From the NCBI GenBank assembly GCA_022360415.1, contig JAKSDB010000190.1, forward strand, positions 1 to 5,985: a stretch of 5,985 nucleotides of DNA, written 5' to 3'. Origin of the DNA: Chlorobiales bacterium. GTDB lineage: Bacteria; Bacteroidota; Chlorobiia; Chlorobiales; Chlorobiaceae. Below the pieces are notes generated by a model that had not been told where the DNA came from, ran no database searches, and saw nothing but the letters and a program-made list of their open reading frames with translations. Numbering within the stretch: the first letter of the stretch is position 1; each line of letters begins with the position of its first letter. This document shows positions 1-4,615 of this stretch, one piece after another. The position numbers and the translations under genes were made by a program.

Positions 1-78
1 AGAGCATTTTTTATCCGAAAAGGCACAGCAGATATGCTCGGCTTCTATGTTTTCTTTGTTTAGCGTGATATATGCCAT
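1..78 (-). CDS. YoaP/GNAT-like N-acetyltransferase, N-terminal fragment (continues past window start)
   Basis: Only the first 26 codons are inside the window; the gene continues leftwards past base 1. The translation begins MAYITLNKENI and contains EHICCAFSDKK. I recognise this from memory as the conserved opening of the YoaP-type GNAT proteins, a group of putative acetyltransferases with unclear substrates. The acetyl-CoA binding region lies outside the window, so the activity cannot be confirmed. The ATG at 76-78 is the first usable in-frame start after a TGA at 88-90. Its ribosome-binding site is poor: purine-rich GAAAAGAAG almost touches the ATG. A much better Shine-Dalgarno (AGGGAG, 106-111) instead serves an upstream ATG at 94-96 that ends after two codons. 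The gene follows the truncated tcmP-like fragment on the same strand, 48 bp downstream of its stop. Family call moderately sure; function not shown. Confidence 0.65.
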   Translation of the reverse strand, partial: MAYITLNKENIEAEHICCAFSDKKCS

Positions 79-126
79 TGCTTCTTTTCAACACATTGTT
101 GAGTTCTCCCTGTTTAGAACACAATC

Positions 127-321
127 TCATCGCCATAGTGCATCAGGCGACATTGAACCTGCAAATCCATCGAAATAAATGGCTTTCCAATCATCATGTT
201 TCCCGAGAATCGTGAGATAAGCCCCGACATACTTCGTGAAAGCACCCAGTTTCTGTTCCGTCCATTGACCGCCCCATTCGTCGGGCGATTCATGGAGCTT
301 AAAAGTCGATGGATCGTTCAT
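127..321 (-). pseudogene. three-Cys-motif partner protein (TcmP-like), truncated to the N-terminal 64 residues
   Basis: The 64-residue product carries EWGGQWTEQKL at about residues 15-25, a helix ending AYLTIL, and IYFDGFAGS at about 48-56. This order (W-G-G-x-W-T-x-x-K-L, helix, then strand with D-x-F-A-G) matches the start of TcmP proteins, which are usually several hundred residues long and have a methyltransferase-like Rossmann fold. The D-G-F-A-G segment corresponds to the nucleotide-binding loop. Eight residues after it the frame ends at TGA with no recognisable TcmP sequence, and 48 bp further a different gene starts. The remainder was therefore deleted or replaced, and a functional product is unlikely. 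The start ATG (319-321) overlaps the stop of the preceding 23-codon ORF as ATGA, which suggests the intact gene was translationally coupled. TcmP proteins are known to occur beside three-Cys-motif proteins and in mobile contexts; no such partner is visible here. Confidence 0.6.
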
Positions 322-389
322 GCCGTCAGTACGTCGATGAGTTCATTAACAACCTTCTCCAGTTGGCGCCGCCGAACGTCCTGAGTCAT
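318..389 (-). CDS. 23-codon mini-ORF linking the methyltransferase to the tcmP-like fragment
   Basis: The ORF runs from the ATG at 387-389 to the TGA at 318-320 and encodes 23 residues (MTQDVRRRQLEKV... ending ELIDVLTA). It overlaps the methyltransferase stop at its start (ATGA, 386-389) and the tcmP-like start at its end (ATGA, 318-321). Two consecutive 4-base overlaps are hard to get by chance in non-coding DNA and support real translation by coupling. The peptide would be one amphipathic helix, basic at the N-terminal side (RRR) and acidic/hydrophobic later. I do not recognise it. It could be a coupling leader for tcmP, a small partner protein, or the fused ends of a larger gene that lost its middle. 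No separate Shine-Dalgarno is evident. Too short for standard annotation to detect. Confidence 0.45.
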   Translation of the reverse strand: MTQDVRRRQLEKVVNELIDVLTA

Positions 390-1120
390 ATTTTCACGCA
401 GGCGAACACCGTGTATTCATCCTCGCCCGCATTATACCGTCCCTCATGCACCTCGAAACCGGTTTCGCGCAGAACACGCCGCCAGGTGTCGAGAGAGAAG
501 AGGCCCATTGTCCAGTGTTCGGTCTCAACCCGCAGGCATCCGTGATCGCGAATCAGGTACAGGATCGTCGTTTCATACTGCTCGTCCGCAGGGTCAGGGT
601 CATACACGTTCTCGACGAAAACAACGTCCAATCCGTCCTGCGTGGCCGGCGTGGTCGTGGTCTTGTTCTGCTGAAACGTTTCGATTGTCACGTCCGGTGT
701 GGCGATCATTACCCCGCCGGGATTCAAGTGGGCATACGCGGTGTTAAAAGCCGCTACGAAGTCGGCTCGACAGTTCATATGTGAGATCGCATCGTCCATA
801 AGCACAGCATCGAAAGCTTGGCCGAGTCTGAAAGTCCGCATATCGCCCTGAACAAACACGCAGTCAGGATTCAGTTCTTTCGCCTGCTCAAGCATGGTGG
901 GACTGAGATCCAGACCGGTGATGTCGAAATCCTGATTCAGGTTCAGGACGTTCTTCCCGCCCCCGCATCCGATGTCCAGCAATGTCGCAACCGGACGCTT
1001 GGCGTACTGTCGAATCAGGCCGCTGACGTGTTGACAGTAGTGAGAGTACTCAGTGGCGGCATCACCCCACATCGGCCACAGCCACGCCAAATCCTTGTAT
1101 AGATGGCAAGTGTCTTTCAT
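386..1120 (-). CDS. class I SAM-dependent methyltransferase
   Basis: The 244-residue protein has the class I methyltransferase Rossmann fold. Motif I is LLDIGCGGG (residues 47-55), binding S-adenosylmethionine. GLDLS (69-73) supplies the acidic residue at the end of strand 2. QGDMRTF (91-97) is the usual G-D step after strand 3, and FDAVLMDDAISHM (103-115) forms strand 4 with the catalytic-side loop. HLNPGG (131-136) precedes strand 5. The C-terminal part (about 160-244) is a cap of beta strands typical of small-molecule methyltransferases. The substrate is not readable from sequence; an N- or O-methyltransferase for a sugar or metabolite is as likely as any. I chose the ATG at 1118-1120 because the fold starts at Y8-K-D-L-A and purine-rich GACGAAAGAAAA precedes it. 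A longer frame to 1228 would add 36 residues that cover the promoter and a palindrome. It leads the ATGA-chained cluster with the 23-codon ORF and the tcmP fragment. Confidence 0.85.
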   Translation of the reverse strand: MKDTCHLYKDLAWLWPMWGDAATEYSHYCQHVSGLIRQYAKRPVATLLDIGCGGGKNVLNLNQDFDITGLDLSPTMLEQAKELNPDCVFVQGDMRTFRLGQAFDAVLMDDAISHMNCRADFVAAFNTAYAHLNPGGVMIATPDVTIETFQQNKTTTTPATQDGLDVVFVENVYDPDPADEQYETTILYLIRDHGCLRVETEHWTMGLFSLDTWRRVLRETGFEVHEGRYNAGEDEYTVFACVKI

Positions 1121-1151
1121 TTTTCTTTCGTCGTGCCGAACATTAATCATT

Positions 1152-1166
1152 ATCTGTACTACAGAT
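1152..1166. promoter_or_regulatory. perfect 15-bp dyad in the methyltransferase leader (candidate operator)
   Basis: ATCTGTA-C-TACAGAT is a perfect 7+1+7 inverted repeat. It lies between the TATAAT-like -10 box (1203-1208) and the methyltransferase ATG (1118-1120), about 30 nt downstream of the predicted transcription start, which is a typical repressor position. As RNA it would form only a 5-bp stem with a 5-nt loop. It is not a LexA box, because the CTGT/ACAG half sites are 3 nt apart instead of 8. The binding protein is unknown. Confidence 0.4.
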
Positions 1167-1202
1167 TTCCCGCCTGCAAATAATATACAGCATAAGCACT
1201 TT

Positions 1203-1231
1203 ATTATACCAACATCAAACACAAGCATTAA
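1203..1231 (-). promoter_or_regulatory. candidate sigma-70-type promoter for the methyltransferase cluster
   Basis: On the minus strand a perfect TATAAT occupies 1208-1203. With a 17-bp spacer, the -35 position (1231-1226) reads TTAATG, a weak match. Transcription would start near 1196 and give a leader of about 75 nt that contains the 1152-1166 dyad. The surrounding sequence is AT-rich and has no other strong candidate. The -10 match is convincing; the -35 is not. Confidence 0.45.
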
Positions 1232-1269
1232 TCCAATCTAAAGGCATATTTTAATGCCATTTATCCCCC

Positions 1270-1288
1270 TTATGCGGCAGCCGTATAA
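1270..1288. promoter_or_regulatory. 9+1+9 interrupted palindrome upstream of the methyltransferase promoter
   Basis: TTATGCGGC-A-GCCGTATAA is an inverted repeat with one mismatch (G versus A in the fourth position). It sits about 40 bp upstream of the candidate -35 element. The central spacer of one base suits a dimeric DNA-binding protein better than an RNA hairpin. A second, shorter dyad, GGCAT...ATGCC (1243-1258), lies between it and the promoter. No protein can be assigned. Confidence 0.3.
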
Positions 1289-1404
1289 CTCTCGATCAGC
1301 ATTACTCCTCAATCTTTCCAGAGCCTGTAAAGTCACCGTTCCCGAAACCCCCTGTTTTCAACGGCTTGATGACACGATGAAAAGCAAATGGGTGTATGGG
1401 ATAC

Positions 1405-1440
1405 AAATGAAAGAAAAACAGAAGGGGGCAGCGCCCCCTT
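1405..1440 (-). terminator. rho-independent terminator downstream of the toxin fragment and alaS
   Basis: AAGGGGGC-AGC-GCCCCCTT (1422-1440) is a perfect 8-bp stem with a 3-nt loop. Read on the minus strand it is followed by CTGTTTTTCTTTC, a U-rich tract, so it is a good intrinsic terminator for transcripts coming from alaS and the toxin fragment. In the plus direction the following sequence (ATCATTTTCT) is less U-rich, so activity there would be weaker. It is the only clear terminator between alaS (stop at 1646) and the methyltransferase, whose promoter lies further on. Confidence 0.8.
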
Positions 1441-1472
1441 ATCATTTTCTATGAAGATTCTGGAAACTGTTC

Positions 1473-1598
1473 CTATAGCCCTAACTCGCTATGTGAACCA
1501 AGACGCACCAGTTCAAGACTCTGGTCGTCGGGTTTTCGGTATATGAGGACAAGATAAGGCTTTATGTGGCAATCACCGTTAGCTACATGGTAACGCCC
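1473..1598 (-). pseudogene. YafQ-family (RelE superfamily) toxin, C-terminal fragment
   Basis: Forty-one residues match the C-terminal half of YafQ-type mRNA interferases. They include GDCHIKPYLVLIYRK, corresponding to the family's CHIxPDWLLIY strand, and LVRLGSHSEL, corresponding to the final RTGTHSDLF strand. The intact family is about 90 residues. The N-terminal half is missing: upstream the frame enters 7-bp repeats (1600-1634) and then the end of alaS, with no start codon or ribosome-binding site of its own, and no DinJ-like antitoxin gene is present. By alignment with E. coli YafQ, the His of C-H-I and the late His (S-H-S) are kept. The catalytic Asp of P-D-W is Tyr here, and the terminal Phe after S-E-L is Gly. 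Truncation plus these changes make it a dead remnant. It points to a former toxin-antitoxin module beside alaS. Confidence 0.75.
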
Positions 1599-1599
1599 T

Positions 1600-1634
1600 T
1601 GCCGACTGCCAACTGTCGACTGAAAGCTGCCGAC
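1600..1634. repeat. five tandem 7-bp repeat units between alaS and the toxin fragment
   Basis: The plus strand reads TGCCGAC, TGCCAAC, TGTCGAC, TGAAAGC, TGCCGAC with no spacer. Units 1 and 5 are identical, units 2 and 3 differ from them by one base each, and unit 4 is the most diverged. The array starts 11 bp after the alaS stop and abuts the broken end of the toxin remnant. Degenerate heptamer arrays of this sort are widespread intergenic repeats in bacteria. Here it marks the break point. Confidence 0.6.
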
Positions 1635-1645
1635 TTCTTCCCTCG

Positions 1646-4306
1646 TTACCCCTTCAGTTTTTCCCGCACCGCTTCCTTGAACACTTTGATCGCATCGGGA
1701 ATACCTCCAGGATTCCTGCCGCCGGCAGTCGCAAAACCGGGTTTTCCGCCGCCGCCGCCCTGCACCTCGGCCGCTGCTTTTTTTACAAGCTCCCCGGCGT
1801 TCAGGCCGCAGTCGCTGATCGCCTCGTCACCGGCAAACCCGACAAGGGTAACCTTCCCGTTCTGTTCGCCTGCAAGCAGACCGACGCCGCGGCCGATCTT
1901 CTCTCGCAGAAACTGGCCAAGACTTCGCAACGTATCCGCCCCGGCATTGTCCGGTTTCATGACGAACAGTTTGCACCCGTTAATGACATCAGCCTCTTCA
2001 AGCCGGTGCAGTGCCTTGTCCAGAAGCAGCGAAAGCCTCATATCCTGCAGTTCTTTATCAAGGGTTTTTCTCTCTTCAAGAAGTTCCTGTACACGGCCCG
2101 CGACACTTTCCTCTCCGGCAGTTTTAAGCATCTGGCGTACCTGCTGAAGCTCCTGGTATTCCCCCCAGAGCAGTTCCTCGGCAGCTTTTCCGGTAATCGC
2201 TTCGATGCGCCGGATGCCGGAAGCGATGGAAGATTCGCTTGTGATTTTAAACAGCCCGATCTTGCCGACATTGCTCGCGTGCGTTCCGCCGCACAGCTCC
2301 ATCGACACTCCCGGGACCTCGACAATCCGGACATGATCGGCATATTTGTCACCGAAAAACGCGAGAGCCCCTTTTTGCAGCGCCTCTTCATAGGGGACAT
2401 CCGCATGTTTGACAAGCTCACCCGCCTCGCGGATACGTTCGTTCACTTCGGCTTCGACTGCTTCGAGCTCACGGTCTGTTACTTTCTCGAAATGGCTGAA
2501 ATCAAAACGCAGCCTTTCAGGGCCGACCAGCGAACCTTTTTGCTGAACATGTTCGCCGAGAACGTTTCTGAGAGCCGCATGCAGCAGATGGGTGGCGGTA
2601 TGGTTACGCTCCGTCGCTTCCCTTGTTTCTCTGTCAACGGTGGCCCGAACAGGAACAGGAGCTTTTAACTCGATGTTCTCCGGCTCGATCTCCTTTCCTG
2701 TTCCCCGGTCAAGTACCTTTCCGGCCACATGAACGATCGTCTCCCCGTCTTTCAGGGTATCGATAATCTCAACAACATGCCTCTCGCCTTCGATACTGCC
2801 CCTGTCACCGACCTGACCCCCGCTTTCCGCATAGAAAGGTGTCCGGTTAAGCACAAGCTGCATCCTGCCGCCGGCAATTCTGACACCGATAACATGCGCT
2901 TGGGAATCAAGCGTTTCATAACCCACAAAAACTGTAGGCTCTTTCTTCTTCAACCACCGCCATTCCCCTGCTTCTTCTGCAATCTGCTGCTTATCCCTGC
3001 GATCTTTTCGCGCTCTTTCTTTCTGCTCACGCATGCATTGCTCAAATCCCTCCTCATCGACCGCCAGCCCTTCTTCGTCAGCCATAAGCCTGGTCAGGTC
3101 AAGCGGAAACCCGTACGTGTCATAAAGCCTGAAAGCATCTTCCCCCTTGACAACGCGCTTTTCCGCTGCCTTGAGCGCTGCGGTGATCTCTCCGAAAATC
3201 TCGATCCCCCTGTCGAGGGTCAGGAGGAAACTCTCCTCTTCCGAGCGAATGATTTTCTGAACAGTATCCTGCTGCTTCTTCAGTTCGGGAAACACATCCC
3301 CCATGGTTTCCGCAATAACAGCGACAAGCCGGTAGAGCATCGGCTGGTGACAGTCGAGCTTTCTGGCGTAGCGTACCGCCCTGCGCAGGATTCTGCGCAG
3401 CACGTAGCCTCTGCCTTCGTTACCCGGTACGGCACCGTCTGTAATCGCAAACGCAAGGGTCCTTGCATGATCGGCAATGACACGCATAGCGATATCTTGT
3501 TCCCGGTCGAGCGTTGACCGGTAGGATACACCGGTTATCCCTTTTATTGCTTCGAACAGCGGTGTAAAAACATCCGTATCGTAGTTGGAGCTTTTACCCT
3601 GGAGAACTGCGGTAACTCTTTCAAAACCCATGCCGGTGTCGACATGCTTTTTAGGCAGCGGATCGAGTGAACCGTCAGATTTGCGGTTGTACTGGATAAA
3701 AACAAGGTTCCAGAGTTCGATTACCCGGTGATCGTCGGCGTTCACAAGGTCTTTACCGGAAAAATCGTCGGTAAGGTCAATATGTATTTCCGAGCAGGGG
3801 CCGCAGGGGCCGGTCTCTCCCATCTCCCAGAAATTGTCCTTTTCACCGAACTTCATGACATGGTCCGGATCGATGTCGGTTTGCGTTTTCCATATTTCCA
3901 GACTTTCATCGTCGTCATTGTATACGGTTGCGTACAGACGCTCTTTCGGAAGTTTCCATACCTCTGTAAACAGCTCCCACGCCCAGACAATCGCCTCTTT
4001 CTTGTAATAGTCCCCGAAAGACCAGTTGCCGAGCATCTCGAAAAACGTATGATGGTAAGTATCGCGGCCCACATCCTCGAGATCATTGTGCTTGCCGGAA
4101 GCCCGGATACATTTCTGCGTATCGGCAGCCCTGGTGTACGGCCTTGAACCCTTGTCAAGAAAGACATCCTTGAACTGGTTCATCCCCGCATTGGTGAACA
4201 GCAGCGTCGGGTCTTCCGCAGGAATCACCGGCGCGGAACGAACGATGGTGTGCTTTTTGCGCTCGAAAAAATCAAGAAAGGACTGTCGAATATCTCTGGA
4301 CTTCAT
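1646..4306 (-). CDS. alaS: alanyl-tRNA synthetase
   Basis: This cytoplasmic class II synthetase joins alanine to tRNA-Ala using ATP and clears mischarged Ser/Gly-tRNA-Ala. The 886 residues are full length for the bacterial family (about 870-890). Order of parts: aminoacylation core with DPTLLFTNAGMNQFK near residue 33 and HHTFFEMLGNWSFGDYYK at 85-102 (class II motif region); CGPCSEIHID near 168 and DTGMGFER at 223-230 (motif 3 side); tRNA-recognition helices with EGRGYVLRRILRRA near 297; editing domain with RTPFYAESGGQVGD near 488, zinc ligands HTATH (His569, His573) and CGGTH (Cys672, His676); then a coiled coil (about 715-770) and the C-Ala domain with GGGGGKPGFATAGG near 850. All expected active-site and zinc residues are present. 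I chose the ATG at 4304-4306, since MKSRDIRQSF is the start I recall for Chlorobium AlaS. The longer frame to 4345 begins inside the inserted element. No strong Shine-Dalgarno precedes either start. It is divergent from the gene at 4616, and the terminator at 1405-1440 probably ends its transcript. Confidence 0.97.
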   Translation of the reverse strand: MKSRDIRQSFLDFFERKKHTIVRSAPVIPAEDPTLLFTNAGMNQFKDVFLDKGSRPYTRAADTQKCIRASGKHNDLEDVGRDTYHHTFFEMLGNWSFGDYYKKEAIVWAWELFTEVWKLPKERLYATVYNDDDESLEIWKTQTDIDPDHVMKFGEKDNFWEMGETGPCGPCSEIHIDLTDDFSGKDLVNADDHRVIELWNLVFIQYNRKSDGSLDPLPKKHVDTGMGFERVTAVLQGKSSNYDTDVFTPLFEAIKGITGVSYRSTLDREQDIAMRVIADHARTLAFAITDGAVPGNEGRGYVLRRILRRAVRYARKLDCHQPMLYRLVAVIAETMGDVFPELKKQQDTVQKIIRSEEESFLLTLDRGIEIFGEITAALKAAEKRVVKGEDAFRLYDTYGFPLDLTRLMADEEGLAVDEEGFEQCMREQKERARKDRRDKQQIAEEAGEWRWLKKKEPTVFVGYETLDSQAHVIGVRIAGGRMQLVLNRTPFYAESGGQVGDRGSIEGERHVVEIIDTLKDGETIVHVAGKVLDRGTGKEIEPENIELKAPVPVRATVDRETREATERNHTATHLLHAALRNVLGEHVQQKGSLVGPERLRFDFSHFEKVTDRELEAVEAEVNERIREAGELVKHADVPYEEALQKGALAFFGDKYADHVRIVEVPGVSMELCGGTHASNVGKIGLFKITSESSIASGIRRIEAITGKAAEELLWGEYQELQQVRQMLKTAGEESVAGRVQELLEERKTLDKELQDMRLSLLLDKALHRLEEADVINGCKLFVMKPDNAGADTLRSLGQFLREKIGRGVGLLAGEQNGKVTLVGFAGDEAISDCGLNAGELVKKAAAEVQGGGGGKPGFATAGGRNPGGIPDAIKVFKEAVREKLKG

Positions 4307-4331
4307 CTGTTGTTTATTGTGTTTCTCGCTT

Positions 4332-4337
4332 GTTATA
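4332..4337 (-). promoter_or_regulatory. possible alaS -10 box
   Basis: On the minus strand TATAAC (5 of 6 to consensus) lies 25 nt before the alaS ATG and overlaps the TACG duplication that flanks the inserted element. No good -35 is found 16-18 bp upstream, because that stretch is now the inverted-repeat arm of the element. An alternative start point is TTGAAA (4491-4496), 17 bp from a poor -10 (TTATGG, 4468-4473) just upstream of the element, which would leave the element inside a long leader. Neither is certain. Confidence 0.3.
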
Positions 4338-4339
4338 CG

Positions 4340-4453
4340 GGGCATCTCTATTTATTCCACGGTTCAATTGCTTCGTTGATCGGATAGAAAGGGGCTTCTG
4401 GGCTCCGTTCGCCTTGCTCTTGAAACGCTCATGAACAATAAATAGAGGTGCCC
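4340..4453. mobile_element. 114-bp MITE-like element with 17-bp terminal inverted repeats
   Basis: The left arm GGGCATCTCTATTTATT (4340-4356) and right arm AATAAATAGAGGTGCCC (4437-4453) are inverted repeats with one mismatch in 17 bp. The pair is flanked by TACG at 4336-4339 and TACG at 4454-4457, a likely 4-bp target duplication. Just inside the arms, GTTCA (4362-4366) and TGAAC (4432-4436) form a further inverted pair. The 80-bp core encodes nothing recognisable, though an open frame crosses it on the minus strand. Short size, non-coding core, terminal repeats and a flanking duplication fit a miniature inverted-repeat transposable element moved by a transposase elsewhere. A 4-bp duplication with ends beginning GGG is compatible with an IS5-family source, but I cannot assign the parent. 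It lies 33 bp upstream of the alaS start codon. Confidence 0.65.
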
Positions 4454-4603
4454 TACGGAAAACAGGCCCATAAACCCTTTCCCGTCTGAATTTCAAAGCG
4501 TAATGTAACAAAAAAGCCGGGGAATTTCGTTGTGGGGAACCTGTCGGGCAAGTGTTCATCTTTTCAATTTTTTTTGATAAACTGTAGGTTATTTGTCAGC
4601 ATT

Positions 4604-4608
4604 GGGAG
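4604..4608 (+). promoter_or_regulatory. ribosome-binding site fixing the start of the helical protein gene
   Basis: GGGAG lies 7 nt before the ATG at 4616-4618. The in-frame alternative start at 4532 has no such site and would add 28 residues of unlikely composition, so this site decides the start. Confidence 0.7.
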
Positions 4609-4615
4609 CCAGATT

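Larger units (their letters stand above)
1121..1472. other. intergenic region between methyltransferase and toxin fragment
   Basis: No gene is supported in these 352 bases. The region holds the methyltransferase leader and promoter, the dyads at 1152-1166, 1243-1258 and 1270-1288, a weak imperfect hairpin at 1336-1364 (CCGTT...AACGG), and the terminator at 1405-1440. Open frames of about 60 codons exist on the plus strand, but they lack ribosome-binding sites and recognisable protein sequence and run through the terminator and the dyads, so I do not call them. Confidence 0.6.

Noticed and set aside
1254..1454. 66-codon plus-strand frame in the methyltransferase-toxin gap
   Set aside because: Lacks a ribosome-binding site, crosses the terminator hairpin and has no family features.
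2006..2668. Long plus-strand frame (220 codons) inside alaS
   Set aside because: Entirely antisense to conserved AlaS editing and C-terminal coding sequence; a shadow of codon bias.
2729..3517. 262-codon plus-strand frame inside alaS
   Set aside because: Antisense to the conserved AlaS core with no independent start signals.
4314..4559. 81-codon minus-strand frame overlapping the alaS start and the inserted element
   Set aside because: It reads straight through both inverted-repeat arms, has no recognisable protein sequence and overlaps alaS out of frame; best explained as an open frame through the non-coding element.
4310..4560. T-box or other riboswitch upstream of alaS
   Set aside because: No T-box bulge sequence (TGGNACCGCG-like) or specifier-loop structure is visible; the structure present is explained by the inverted-repeat element.
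4555..4583. Possible plus-strand promoter TTCATC-17-TAAACT before the gene at 4616
   Set aside because: Only 3 of 6 and 4 of 6 matches in an AT-rich tract; not strong enough to list, although a promoter must lie near here.
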